Below, piece after piece: positions 7,883 to 16,580 of a stretch of 40,732 nt of DNA. Numbering within the stretch: position 1 is the stretch's first letter; the number at the start of each line of letters is the position of its first letter. Source of the DNA: Alphaproteobacteria bacterium (lineage in GTDB: Bacteria; Pseudomonadota; Alphaproteobacteria; Rhizobiales; Hyphomicrobiaceae); assembly GCA_018830445.1 (NCBI GenBank), contig JAHJSN010000016.1, forward strand, positions 1 to 40,732, written 5' to 3'. A program made the translations under genes and the position numbers. The notes beneath the pieces were generated by a model. The model ran no database searches, was not told the DNA's origin, and saw nothing but the letters and a program-made list of their open reading frames with translations.

Positions 7883-7911
7883 CTTGACGGCATACCCTCT
7901 AGGGGTATATC
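7883..7911 (+). promoter_or_regulatory. Predicted promoter of the copper ATPase gene
   Basis: CTTGAC (7883-7888) is followed after exactly 17 bp by TATATC (7906-7911), matching the alphaproteobacterial housekeeping sigma pattern. On the opposite strand CTTGAC (7918-7913) faces it for csoR. The CsoR-like dyad at 7892-7908 fills the spacer. Confidence 0.65.
7892..7908. promoter_or_regulatory. CsoR-type operator 1
   Basis: ATACCC-N5-GGGTAT, a 17-bp dyad lying between the -35 and -10 of the ATPase promoter and within the opposing csoR promoter. Occupancy here would repress both genes. The assignment is inferred from position and the GC-rich palindromes known for CsoR. Confidence 0.7.
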
Positions 7912-7928
7912 AGTCAAGCCAAAGTTGA

Positions 7929-7945
7929 ATACCCCCCTTGGGTAT
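7929..7945. promoter_or_regulatory. CsoR-type operator 2
   Basis: A second ATACCC-N5-GGGTAT dyad, centred 37 bp from the first, in the leader of the ATPase gene. Two spaced boxes suggest cooperative binding by two CsoR tetramers. Confidence 0.65.
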
Positions 7946-7961
7946 AGTAGGATGAGACCTC

Positions 7962-10325
7962 ATGGCTCACGATCATGGAAGCAGCCGCTGCTGCGGCGGC
8001 TCGGGCGAACCCGGCAAAGCGGACCTGCACGGCGTCAGCGCCATCGATCCCGTCTGCGGGATGAGCGTCGACCTGTCGGCAGGCAAGCCGACTGTCAAGC
8101 ACGGCGGGGAAACGTTCCATTTCTGCTCAGCGGGTTGCGCCAGGAAGTTCGAAGCCGATCCGGACAAGTACAAGGACGGGCAGCCAGCGCCGGAGCCGAT
8201 GCCGGCCGGCACAAAATACACCTGTCCGATGGACCCGGAAATCATTCGGGACGAACCCGGGACGTGCCCAATCTGCGGCATGGCGCTCGAACCGATGGGC
8301 ATTCCCACCGGCGATGAAGGCCCCAATCCGGAGCTGGTGGACTTCACCGGCCGGTTCTGGGTTGCGGTGGCGTTTGCTGTTCCAGTGGTCATTCTGGCGA
8401 TGGGGCCGCACCTGGGGCTGCCGGTTCGCGACTGGATCGGGGAGCAGACCGCAAACTGGATCGAGTTGCTGTTCGCAACCCCGGTCGTGGTCTATGCGGG
8501 CTGGCCGTTCTTGGTTCGCTGCAAGGATTCACTGATCAACCGCAGCCCGAACATGTGGACGCTGATCGGTATCGGCGTCGGGGCGGCCTATCTCTACAGC
8601 GTCGTCGCAACGATCGTGCCGGGTGTGTTTCCTGCCGCCTTTCGCGGGCCGGACGGCTCGGTAGCGGTCTATTTCGAGGCCGCCGCCGTCATCATTGCGC
8701 TGGTGCTGGTGGGACAGATCCTGGAGCTGAGGGCGCGGGCGAAAACAGGCGGAGCGATCCGCGCGCTTCTCGACCTCTCACCGAAGACGGCCCGGCGCAT
8801 CGATGCGTCGGGAAGCGAAGAAACCGTACCTCTGGAAGAGATCGTGGCCGGCGACAGGCTGAGGGTGCGACCCGGAGATGCCGTGCCGGTCGACGGCACC
8901 GTGAGCGAGGGACGTTCGTCGGTCGATGAATCGATGCTGACCGGGGAACCGGTCCCGGTCGAAAAGTCGACGGGCGATGCGGTAACGGGAGGAACCCTCA
9001 ACGGCACGGGATCATTCGTCATGGAAGCGAAACGCGTCGGAGCGGAGACCACGCTCGCGCAGATCGTGCAGATGGTGGCCGAGGCCCAGCGCAGCCGCGC
9101 TCCGATCCAGAAGCTCGTCGACCGCGTGGCGGGGTATTTTGTCCCGGCCGTTGTCGGTGTCGCGATGTTTGCTTTTCTGGTCTGGTCGGTATGGGGCCCG
9201 CCACCTTCACTCGCCTATGCGTTCATCGCGGCAGTTACCGTCCTGATCATCGCCTGCCCTTGCGCTCTTGGCCTTGCCACACCGATGTCGATCATGGTGG
9301 CGACGGGTCGCGGCGCGCGGGCCGGCGTCCTCATCAAAAACGCGGAGATGCTGGAGCGGTTCGCCGAGGTGGATACGTTGATCGTCGACAAGACCGGCAC
9401 GCTGACCATGGGCGCGCCACAGATCACCGACGTCATCGCTGATGGCGATGTCCGGGAGGATGAACTCCTGAGGTTTGCTGCCGGCCTGGAGCGGGGCAGC
9501 GGTCATCCGCTGGCCGAAGCGATCGTTTCGGGCGCGGAAGGCCGGGGTTTGGCGGTACCTTCCGTCTCGGAATTCGAGTCCGTCACCGGCAAGGGGGTCA
9601 AGGGGATCGTCGAAGGTCAGTTCGTGGCGCTTGGAAACGCTGCCTTGATGGCGGACCTCGGGGTCGAACCTGGCGCAGCGCGCGAAACGGCGAACCGGCT
9701 GCGCGCGGAAGGCAAGACCGTCATGTTCCTGGCGTTGGGCAGCAGGCCTGCCGGACTGATCGCCGTTGCCGATCCGATCAAGGACACCACCGCAGAAGCG
9801 ATTTCCGACCTGCACGGCGAGGGCCTGAAAATCATCATGGTGACCGGAGACAACCGCGCAACCGCGATGGCGCTAGCGAAAAAGCTCAACATCGACGACG
9901 TCCACGCGGACGTACTGCCGGAGGATAAAGCCCGCATCGTGCGCGAGCTGCAGGCCACGGGAGCAAACGTCGCGATGGCCGGAGACGGGGTCAACGATTC
10001 GCCAGCGCTCGCGCAGGCGGACGTCGGGATCGCCATGGGGACAGGCGCGGATGTTGCCATAGAAGCGGCCGGCATTACGCTGGTGAAGGGCGACCTGCGC
10101 GGTATTGTGCGCGCCCGCCGGCTGTCACGGGCAACGATGGCCAATATCCGCCAGAACCTTTTATTCGCTTTCGGCTATAACGCGCTGGGCGTGCCGATCG
10201 CCGCCGGCGTTCTCTTTCCGGTGTTCGGATTGCTGCTGTCGCCAATGATCGCGGCGGCGGCGATGAGCCTGTCTTCGGTTTCCGTCATCGGCAACGCGCT
10301 GCGACTTGGATCGGTCAAGTTGTGA
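7962..10325 (+). CDS. copA: Copper-exporting P1B-type ATPase with YHS and metal-binding N-terminus
   Basis: A 787-residue inner-membrane Cu(I) efflux pump. The N-terminus has no HMA (CxxC ferredoxin-like) domain. Instead it has a His/Cys-rich leader ([11 protein letters not shown]), a YHS domain (DPVCGMSVD at 29-37 through [11 protein letters not shown] at 53-63) and a heavy-metal-binding segment (YTCPMDPEI...[12 protein letters not shown], 87-113) in which the usual CPMHP reads CPMDP. The core has membrane helices, the TGE actuator motif (MLTGEPVP), the transport motif CPC (C432-C434), the phosphorylated Asp in DKTGT (D476) and the GDGVND hinge near the C-terminus. The divergent csoR and its boxes support copper as substrate; silver is also likely. 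Confidence 0.93.
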   Translation: MAHDHGSSRCCGGSGEPGKADLHGVSAIDPVCGMSVDLSAGKPTVKHGGETFHFCSAGCARKFEADPDKYKDGQPAPEPMPAGTKYTCPMDPEIIRDEPGTCPICGMALEPMGIPTGDEGPNPELVDFTGRFWVAVAFAVPVVILAMGPHLGLPVRDWIGEQTANWIELLFATPVVVYAGWPFLVRCKDSLINRSPNMWTLIGIGVGAAYLYSVVATIVPGVFPAAFRGPDGSVAVYFEAAAVIIALVLVGQILELRARAKTGGAIRALLDLSPKTARRIDASGSEETVPLEEIVAGDRLRVRPGDAVPVDGTVSEGRSSVDESMLTGEPVPVEKSTGDAVTGGTLNGTGSFVMEAKRVGAETTLAQIVQMVAEAQRSRAPIQKLVDRVAGYFVPAVVGVAMFAFLVWSVWGPPPSLAYAFIAAVTVLIIACPCALGLATPMSIMVATGRGARAGVLIKNAEMLERFAEVDTLIVDKTGTLTMGAPQITDVIADGDVREDELLRFAAGLERGSGHPLAEAIVSGAEGRGLAVPSVSEFESVTGKGVKGIVEGQFVALGNAALMADLGVEPGAARETANRLRAEGKTVMFLALGSRPAGLIAVADPIKDTTAEAISDLHGEGLKIIMVTGDNRATAMALAKKLNIDDVHADVLPEDKARIVRELQATGANVAMAGDGVNDSPALAQADVGIAMGTGADVAIEAAGITLVKGDLRGIVRARRLSRATMANIRQNLLFAFGYNALGVPIAAGVLFPVFGLLLSPMIAAAAMSLSSVSVIGNALRLGSVKL

Positions 10326-10537
10326 GTCGACCAGCAGGCGAAGCGGCCGACGAAGCGGGGACCGTCGCAACCCGTGTTGCATAGACGTCACGTGCACCGG
10401 TCGATGACGTCCCAGATCGAATTGTGTCCATTAATTGCCCACTTCTGCCTCAAGTCTGCGCGCCGGGGCAGTCCTGGCCGCAGCATGTCTGCGGTGAGGG
10501 ATCGTGGCGTGGACTACATTGAGCGGGAAAAATCAAA
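10326..10537. other. Intergenic region after copA
   Basis: A 212-bp gap with no gene or strong terminator visible. GAGCGGGA lies upstream of the ATG at 10538. Confidence 0.4.
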
Positions 10538-11347
10538 ATGGAAGATCCAGTATTTCGCGTATATATCGCGCAGACTCCGGCTGTGAAAAGCGAACTCCTA
10601 TTCCTGGAAGATGAAGACGTTCAATCTGCGAATTTTGCCGTAAAGAACATTGCGGAAAACGCCGTGCGCGACACACGGTGCGATATTCTCCGGACAGCTT
10701 ACTTCGCCACAATCGACTACGTGACCGTCGGCGCACGGGTGCGCCGCGAAGCCAACAAAATCTACATCATTCTGGTTTTTCTCAGCACCGACGGTGATTG
10801 GGATCCGGACGGGTGCGACGGCCTCGACGATTTGGGATATTCACAGTGCGAGGAAATCGCCAAGGCCTTCGTGACGTTTATCGGCGGGCGACCGTGTTTC
10901 CGCTGGATCAACCGCGGGCAGCGCCGGCGGAAAGGCATCCTGGACAGCGACATAGCTCCAGCTTCGGAGACGACTGCATCGGCGGATGAGTTATTTGCGG
11001 ATCGACATGATGGCACGCCGTCGTCAATAGCTGATAGCATGCACCTTTACGTGTTGCCGCAAACAGCAACAGATCGGCGACTTACATTTCATGAAAAATC
11101 CGATACTGGATGCAATTCGAATAGCAGAACTCGAATGCTTTCGAATGCCGACATATTCGGAACCAATTCAATATTTTTCCGGAAACCATCTCTCGTCGAT
11201 TGGTTTTGCGAACCGCAAAGCCATGTGTTGAATTCATTCAGGACTGATAAAGATGCTCGCCTCATAATGCTGCTGGGAACTTCGTTGCCGCCTGGAATTG
11301 CTTCGTCGCAATTCAGCGAAGCGGTTTTCTGGCAAGGAGTCGTTTGA
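10538..11347 (+). CDS. Hypothetical protein, no recognised family
   Basis: A 269-residue open frame starting MEDPVFRVYIAQTP. The first 130 residues look protein-like, with alternating hydrophobic strands (YVTVGARVRREANKIYIILVF) and an acidic loop (DGDWDPDGCDGLDD). The second half is Ser/Thr/Asn-rich, and its codon choice is less GC-biased at third positions than the neighbours, with many A/T-ending codons. This suggests recent acquisition or a decayed reading frame. I see no signal peptide, membrane helix or catalytic motif. It lies between copA and the inverted composite palindromic element. It may be real but poorly conserved; the C-terminal half is the less certain part. Confidence 0.5.
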   Translation: MEDPVFRVYIAQTPAVKSELLFLEDEDVQSANFAVKNIAENAVRDTRCDILRTAYFATIDYVTVGARVRREANKIYIILVFLSTDGDWDPDGCDGLDDLGYSQCEEIAKAFVTFIGGRPCFRWINRGQRRRKGILDSDIAPASETTASADELFADRHDGTPSSIADSMHLYVLPQTATDRRLTFHEKSDTGCNSNSRTRMLSNADIFGTNSIFFRKPSLVDWFCEPQSHVLNSFRTDKDARLIMLLGTSLPPGIASSQFSEAVFWQGVV

Positions 11348-11384
11348 CGATCACAAAAGATTCCAGAAGGTTGTCCTTCAACTA

Positions 11385-11523
11385 GTGTTCTGGATCAAAC
11401 ATTTGATTCCCGAGTGGAAGTCGTCAAATGTTTGTGAATCCAGAACACAATCAAAAGGTTGCCTAGTGTTCCGGGCTGACATTCAGGTTCCCGGCAGGGA
11501 ACCATATGTCAGAGTCGGAACAC
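11385..11523. mobile_element. Composite palindromic element (MITE-like), copy 2, inverted
   Basis: The reverse complement matches the element at 2051-2203 with 5 substitutions over 139 bp and lacks the 14-bp insert between units. The ends GTGTTCTGG and CGGAACAC sit inside CTA...TAG. It begins 37 bp after the orphan ORF stop. Confidence 0.72.
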
Positions 11524-11525
11524 TA

Positions 11526-11900
11526 GTGGTGATGGATTTCTTTGACTTCGCGATTACCCTGCAAACGCCCGCAATTGTGCGGGCGTTTGTCTTACGGCAT
11601 TCGTGCTGCGCACCCCTACGGATCTGTAAACGCTGCGAGGGTCCAGCGCGAAGGGGTTGTTTCGTCAGACAAAATAGTAAATTGTAGGGTTCTCAGGCTT
11701 CTCGATTCTGCGGAGGCTCGTTAACCGCGACTGCATATAGTCAGTGGTCTTCTCGTTCATGGGGGTAAATACTGCGAATGCAGTATCGACGGGGGCAATC
11801 CAACACAGCCTCGTCCGCATGTCCCGCAAATGCCGCGGGCTGGCCGGCCGACTGACTTTGGTTGCCGGTCGCGACACATTATCAATGGTGGGAGTGAACC
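11526..11900. other. Intergenic region upstream of the exported CARDB-like protein
   Basis: No confident gene. It holds a terminator-like hairpin at 11563-11588 and a perfect 7-bp dyad, ATACTGC-GAAT-GCAGTAT, at 11769-11786 that may regulate the downstream gene. The stretch between them is unexplained. Confidence 0.4.
11563..11588 (+). terminator. Intrinsic terminator-like hairpin
   Basis: AAACGCCCGC pairs perfectly with GCGGGCGTTT around a 6-nt loop, followed by GTCTT. The T-tract is weak. It would stop plus-strand transcription from the orphan ORF side. Confidence 0.6.
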
Positions 11901-12644
11901 ATGATCACCAAGACGCGCACGGTTGGGTTGGCAGGCATCGCGCTGGCCAGTTTCACAGCGACGACGACGGCGGCGACCGCTTTGCCGGATCTCGTCATCA
12001 ATACCAGGGATTCGCAATTCCAGGCCGGCGGGTGCGGCAAGGAACAGGCAATCGTCACTGGACGGGTCGCCATCAAGAATCAGGGCTCGGACGTGGCCGA
12101 CGTCAACGTCGCCGACCGGCTGACCCGCTCAATGCTCGTCGTCTACGTGCCCGAGAATATCGACATGATCGACAAGCGCCCCGAGCGCCAGAAGCTAGAA
12201 CCTTTCGACCAGCAGGGCATCGCGTTCAGCGTCGGGGAAGGGATCGTCAAACGCGGGCGTAATTTTACCGCGCCGTCGGCCAGCAATTTCGTCAACGACA
12301 GCACAACGTACGGCGGCACGATCGCCAGCGTCAGGGCCGTGCAAAACGCCCTGCTTGAACTCGGCTTCGACCCGCAAGGTGTCGATGGTGTGCTCGGCGG
12401 CGACACGCGGTCGGCCATTCGCGACTTCCAGGAGAGCATCGGCGCCACCCGCACCGGCACGCTGACCCTCGGGCAACAAAACGAACTCTTCAAGAAGGCC
12501 GGCGTCACAGGGACATCGGGAACCGGAGCGCAGGGCGAAACGGAAGTCACCATCTACGTTTCCGTCGATCCTTATAACATCGTCGAGGAGTCGGACGAGG
12601 CCAACAACCTGTGGTCCTTCAAGGTGGTCGTCGACTGCAACTGA
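11901..12644 (+). CDS. Exported protein with CARDB-like fold split by a peptidoglycan-binding domain
   Basis: A 247-residue protein. A Sec-type signal peptide covers about residues 1-28 (KTR then a hydrophobic stretch ending ATA). The N-terminal part (PDLVINTRD...AIKNQGSDVADV) and the C-terminal part (TEVTIYVSVDPYNIVEESDEANN) together resemble one CARDB-type beta-sandwich: the final motif DP-x-N-x-V-x-E-S-x-E-x-NN is its hallmark. Between them, residues about 142-200 (SVRAVQNALLELGF...DGVLGGDTRSAIRDFQ) form a PG_binding_1 domain. Two cysteines, C45 and C246, lie in the two CARDB-like parts and could form a periplasmic disulfide. GGAG precedes the ATG. It probably acts in the periplasm on or near the cell wall; the exact role is unknown. 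Confidence 0.8.
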   Translation: MITKTRTVGLAGIALASFTATTTAATALPDLVINTRDSQFQAGGCGKEQAIVTGRVAIKNQGSDVADVNVADRLTRSMLVVYVPENIDMIDKRPERQKLEPFDQQGIAFSVGEGIVKRGRNFTAPSASNFVNDSTTYGGTIASVRAVQNALLELGFDPQGVDGVLGGDTRSAIRDFQESIGATRTGTLTLGQQNELFKKAGVTGTSGTGAQGETEVTIYVSVDPYNIVEESDEANNLWSFKVVVDCN

Positions 12645-12692
12645 TGGCTTTGAGAATCGACTGTGTCGATAACGGTGCGAAGCAGATAAAAC

Positions 12693-12724
12693 AAGGGCCG
12701 CGGAGGATTTACTCCGCGGCCCTT
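12693..12724. terminator. Bidirectional intrinsic terminator between the CARDB-like gene and pnp
   Basis: A perfect 13-bp stem (AAGGGCCGCGGAG with CTCCGCGGCCCTT), a 6-nt loop, and TTCTTTT after it on plus and TTGTTTTAT on minus. It serves both convergent genes. Confidence 0.92.
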
Positions 12725-12744
12725 TTCTTTTGCGCTGAACTCGA

Positions 12745-14952
12745 TCACTCGCGATCGCGGCGCGGGGGACGGCGATCACGGTCGCGGCGTCCGCCACCGG
12801 GACGGCCACCGCCGCCGCCGCCGGTATCTTCCGGCTCGCCTTCGGCGCGCGGAAGTTCCTCACCGGTTTCCTGATTGACGACCTTCATCGACAGGCGCGT
12901 CTTGCCGCGATCGTCAAAGCCCAGAAGTTTGACGAAAACTTCCTGACCTTCCTTGACGACTTCATCGACGGTTGCCGGGCGGCCCTGGTTCAGTTGCGAA
13001 ATGTGAACGAGGCCATCCTTGGCTCCGAAGAAGTTCACGAAGGCGCCGAAGTCGACGATCTTCACGACCTTGCCCTTGTAGACCGTGCCGACTTCCGGCT
13101 CGGACGTGATTTCGAGGATCATCCGCCTGGCGGCTTCGATCGATTCTTTCTTGGCCGCGGCGATCTTGATGACGCCGTCGTCGTTGATGTCGACCTTGGC
13201 GCCCGACTCTTCGACGATGGAGCGGATCACCGAACCGCCCGAGCCGATCACTTCGCGGATCTTGTCGGTCGGGATGGTGATCGTCTCGATGCGCGGGGCG
13301 TGCTCGCCCAGGTCGTCGCGGGCACCGGTCAGGGACTTGGCCATCTCGCCGAGGATATGCAGGCGGCCGCCTTTTGCCTGATCGAGGGCGACCTTCATGA
13401 TCTCCTCGGTGATGCCGGTGATCTTGATGTCCATCTGCAGCGAGGTGATGCCGTTCTCGGTGCCGGCAACCTTGAAGTCCATGTCGCCGAGATGGTCCTC
13501 GTCACCGAGGATGTCGGAGAGCACGGCGAAGTCTTCGCCTTCCTTGATGAGACCCATGGCGATGCCGGCGACGGGCGACTTCAGCGGTACGCCGGCATCC
13601 ATCAGCGCCAGCGAGGTGCCGCAGACGGTGGCCATCGAGGACGAGCCGTTCGACTCGGTGATCTCGGAGACAACGCGGATCGTGTAGGGAAATTCATCGT
13701 GTGCCGGCATCATCGGATGAACCGCGCGCCAGGCCAGCTTGCCGTGGCCGATTTCGCGGCGTCCGGCACCACCCATGCGGCCGGTTTCACCGACCGAATA
13801 GGGAGGGAAGTTGTAGTGGAGCATGAAGCGCTCCTTCTTGGTGCCTTCGAGCGAGTCGACGTACTGCTCGTCCTCGCCGGTGCCAAGGGTGGCGACGACA
13901 AGCGCCTGGGTCTCGCCGCGGGTGAAGAGTGCCGAACCGTGGGTGCGCGGCAGGATCTGCACTTCGCTCATGATCGGGCGTACGGTCTTGAGGTCGCGCC
14001 CGTCGATGCGCCTGCCGGTCTTGACCACGGATGAGCGCATGATGTGGGCTTCGAGCGACTTGAAGGTTCCAGCCAGCAGCACCTGCTCGGCGGAGTCGCC
14101 CTCGGGGATTTCGACGCCCGCCATGACCTTGGACTTGATCTCGGAGACCATGTCGTTGCGCTTCTTCTTTTCGGCGATCTGGAAGGCTTCCTTGAGGCCG
14201 GCTTCGGCGATCTCGCGAACCTTGGGGAGATACTTCTCCTTGTCGGGAAGCTGGATGTCCCAGGGTTCCTTGGCGGCCGTCTCGGCAAGCTTGATGATGG
14301 CCTGGATGACCGGCTGGAAATGCTTCTGGCCGAATACAACGGCGCCGAGCATGATGTCTTCGTTGAGCTCCTGGGCTTCGGATTCGACCATCATGACGGC
14401 GTCCTGCGTACCGGCGACGACGAGGTCGAGCCGGGTTTCGGTCATCTCGTCGATCATCGGGTTGAGGACGTATTCACCCTCGATATAGCCGACGCGGGCG
14501 GCACCTATGGGGCCGAGGAACGGCACGCCGGAAAGCGTCAGCGCGGCCGAGGCAGCGACCATCCCAAGCACGTCCGGGTCGTTTTCCATGTCGTGGGAGA
14601 GAACGGTGATGATGACCTGGGTTTCGTTCTTGAAGCCGTCGATGAACAGCGGACGAATCGGGCGGTCGATGAGGCGGGACGTCAGCGTCTCTTTTTCCGT
14701 CGGACGGCCTTCGCGCTTGAAGTAACCGCCGGGGATCTTGCCGGCGGCGTAGGTCTTTTCCTGGTAGTTCACGGTCAGCGGAAAGAAATCGATGCCGGGC
14801 CGCGGCTGCTTGGCGGCGACTACGGTTGCGAGAACACTGGTCTCGCCGTACTGCGCGAACACGGCAGCGTCTGCCTGGCGGGCCATATGGCCGGTCTCCA
14901 GCGACAGCTTGCGGCCGCCCCAATCGATTTCCACGCGATGAATGTCGAACAT
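12745..14952 (-). CDS. pnp: Polyribonucleotide nucleotidyltransferase (PNPase)
   Basis: Phosphorolytic 3'-5' exoribonuclease, trimeric, part of RNA decay. The domains are in order: RNase PH-like 1, helical linker, catalytic RNase PH-like 2, KH ([15 protein letters not shown]) and S1 ([22 protein letters not shown]), then a Gly/Arg/Asp-rich tail of about 40 residues ending [14 protein letters not shown]. The start at ATG 14952 gives 735 residues and the expected [13 protein letters not shown]-terminus; the longer frame to 15063 is unlikely. A purine-rich AAGAAAGA lies upstream. It is the last gene after rpsO. The spacer holds a hairpin at 15138-15168, in the place where RNase III processing controls pnp in other bacteria. 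The terminator is at 12693-12724. Confidence 0.96.
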   Translation of the reverse strand: MFDIHRVEIDWGGRKLSLETGHMARQADAAVFAQYGETSVLATVVAAKQPRPGIDFFPLTVNYQEKTYAAGKIPGGYFKREGRPTEKETLTSRLIDRPIRPLFIDGFKNETQVIITVLSHDMENDPDVLGMVAASAALTLSGVPFLGPIGAARVGYIEGEYVLNPMIDEMTETRLDLVVAGTQDAVMMVESEAQELNEDIMLGAVVFGQKHFQPVIQAIIKLAETAAKEPWDIQLPDKEKYLPKVREIAEAGLKEAFQIAEKKKRNDMVSEIKSKVMAGVEIPEGDSAEQVLLAGTFKSLEAHIMRSSVVKTGRRIDGRDLKTVRPIMSEVQILPRTHGSALFTRGETQALVVATLGTGEDEQYVDSLEGTKKERFMLHYNFPPYSVGETGRMGGAGRREIGHGKLAWRAVHPMMPAHDEFPYTIRVVSEITESNGSSSMATVCGTSLALMDAGVPLKSPVAGIAMGLIKEGEDFAVLSDILGDEDHLGDMDFKVAGTENGITSLQMDIKITGITEEIMKVALDQAKGGRLHILGEMAKSLTGARDDLGEHAPRIETITIPTDKIREVIGSGGSVIRSIVEESGAKVDINDDGVIKIAAAKKESIEAARRMILEITSEPEVGTVYKGKVVKIVDFGAFVNFFGAKDGLVHISQLNQGRPATVDEVVKEGQEVFVKLLGFDDRGKTRLSMKVVNQETGEELPRAEGEPEDTGGGGGGRPGGGRRDRDRRPPRRDRE

Positions 14953-15137
14953 TTGGATCGTCTTTCTTCTTTTCGGATTTCGGTTCGCTCTTAATTGCGA
15001 GCGTCTTGTAGCATGTACGCAGACCGCGCCGAGCCCTTTTTCAACAGGGCCGGCGCGGTGCATCAGTCAAATTCGTGCACTTGTACTCTGAAGCGGAAAA
15101 AGCAGCGGTCGAAGCACCTTCGTCACCAACACTTCCT

Positions 15138-15168
15138 TTGCTCAACATCGCGCACGCGCATGTTGACG
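15138..15168. promoter_or_regulatory. Hairpin in the rpsO-pnp spacer
   Basis: TTGCTCAACATCGCGC pairs with GCGCATGTTGACG around a 2-nt AC loop. The position fits the RNase III/PNPase autoregulation hairpin or the rpsO 3'-end hairpin known from E. coli; no T-run follows on the minus strand. The same CTCAACAT...ATGTTG design recurs three times at 16683-16777. Confidence 0.55.
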
Positions 15169-15188
15169 GACTAAAGTCGTGGTGGGCA

Positions 15189-15458
15189 TTACCGGCGGAT
15201 GCCGAGCTTCTCGATGATCGTCTGATAGCGCGCAACGTCCTTGCGCTTGACGTAATCCAGGAGCTGGCGGCGCGAGGATACCATCTTCAGCAGTCCACGT
15301 CGGGAGTGGTTGTCCTTCTTGTGGGTCTTGAAATGCTCGGTCAGGTTGTTGATGCGCTCGGTCAGAACCGCAATCTGAACCTCGGGAGAACCGGTGTCGC
15401 CGTCCTTGGTGGCAAACGATTTGACGACTTCGGTCTTGCGCTCTGGTGTAATCGACAT
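15189..15458 (-). CDS. rpsO: 30S ribosomal protein S15
   Basis: An 89-residue protein of the exact family length, binding the central domain of 16S rRNA. The conserved segments [17 protein letters not shown] (residues 20-36) and [27 protein letters not shown] (46-72) are intact. The ATG is preceded by AAGGAAG at a good spacing. It lies between truB and pnp as in most proteobacteria. An intrinsic terminator at 15555-15580 separates it from truB, so it probably has its own promoter in the 15459-15554 leader. Confidence 0.98.
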   Translation of the reverse strand: MSITPERKTEVVKSFATKDGDTGSPEVQIAVLTERINNLTEHFKTHKKDNHSRRGLLKMVSSRRQLLDYVKRKDVARYQTIIEKLGIRR

Positions 15459-15554
15459 CGGACTTCCTTTCTTGCTGGAGGATTGGGCGGCGTCCTCTCC
15501 GGTGGGGAGATACGCCAGCGGCCGCCGCCGGGATGTCGTCCAGCCGGGTCGCGA

Positions 15555-15580
15555 AAGTAAAAGCGGGCCACAAGGCCCGC
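15555..15580 (-). terminator. Intrinsic terminator after truB
   Basis: On the minus strand GCGGGCC-TTGT-GGCCCGC is followed by TTTTACTTT. It lies 80 nt after the truB stop and about 100 nt before the rpsO start. Confidence 0.85.
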
Positions 15581-15659
15581 ATTCAGTGGGTCTTATACAC
15601 TATCGTACCCCGGATTCCAGAGTTTTATGGTCGCGGGGCGCGGCAATGCCAGCTCCCGA

Positions 15660-16580
15660 TCAACCCAGGTTAAAAACCCGGGTCGGGCGCAGTTGGCCGC
15701 GTTCGGCCTCGCCGAGCGCCACGAGCCTGCCCTTGCTGGTTGCATAAAACGGCCCCGTGAACATCGGCGCGTCGCGGCCGCGCATGAGGACGGTCTGGCC
15801 GCGGGCGAGGCTGGCGGCATCGGCCGGCGTCAGTGCGAATTCGGTCAAATCGTCGAGGGCCGCCTCAACGGGATGGACGAACTGGCTGAGCGCTTCGAGG
15901 CCACCTGCCTCAAAGGCGGCGACGAGTTCGTCCTGCGAGAGAGCAATTTCGTCGGTGAACGGCCCTACCTTGAGTCGACGCAATTCAATCACGTGACCGT
16001 AACAGCCGAGCTTGCGGCCCATGTCGCGGGCGATAGCGCGCACATAAGTGCCTTTGCCGCATTCGGCCTCGAAGACGGCTGTGTCCGGGTCGGGGCTGTC
16101 GATGAGGCGCAGGTCATCGATGATCACGGTGCGGGCTTCCAAAACAGGCTTCTCGCCGTCGCGGGCGAGATCGTAGGCGCGCTGACCGTCCACCTTGATT
16201 GCCGAGAATTGCGGCGGCACCTGTTCGACTTCGCCGACGAAATCGTCCATGCAGGTTTCGATCTCGGGGATTGTCGGCCGATTAGGGCTCGAGTGAGTGA
16301 CTTCACCTTCCGAATCGTCGGTGTTGGTCTCGGCGCCCCAGCGCACCGTGAAGCGGTAGGCCTTTTCACCATCGACGGCATAGGAGACCGTCTTGGTCGC
16401 CTCGCCGAAAGCAATCGGCAGCACGCCGGTCGCCAGCGGGTCGAGCGTGCCCGCGTGTCCAGCCTTCTGGGCATCATAGAGCCGCTTGACGGCGGCGAGA
16501 GCCTGCGTCGAGGTGCGGCCCAGGCTCTTATCGAGTATCAGCCAACCGTTGACCGGCCGGCCCTTTTTGCGTCGTGCCAT
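15660..16580 (-). CDS. truB: tRNA pseudouridine(55) synthase
   Basis: Makes pseudouridine 55 in the T-loop of tRNAs. The 306 residues include the catalytic aspartate D47 in GHAGTLDPLATGVL, the YTFTVRWG-like strand (KAYRFTVRWGAETNTDDSEGE) and a C-terminal PUA-like region. It starts MARRKKGRPVNGWLILDK at ATG 16580. Upstream is a 415-bp spacer full of repeats that separates it from rbfA, unusually long for this pair. The truB terminator lies at 15555-15580. Confidence 0.96.
   Translation of the reverse strand: MARRKKGRPVNGWLILDKSLGRTSTQALAAVKRLYDAQKAGHAGTLDPLATGVLPIAFGEATKTVSYAVDGEKAYRFTVRWGAETNTDDSEGEVTHSSPNRPTIPEIETCMDDFVGEVEQVPPQFSAIKVDGQRAYDLARDGEKPVLEARTVIIDDLRLIDSPDPDTAVFEAECGKGTYVRAIARDMGRKLGCYGHVIELRRLKVGPFTDEIALSQDELVAAFEAGGLEALSQFVHPVEAALDDLTEFALTPADAASLARGQTVLMRGRDAPMFTGPFYATSKGRLVALGEAERGQLRPTRVFNLG

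Noticed and set aside
12994-14034. 346-residue plus-strand ORF over pnp
   Set aside because: Antisense shadow (His/Asp/Gly-rich) of the PNPase coding frame.
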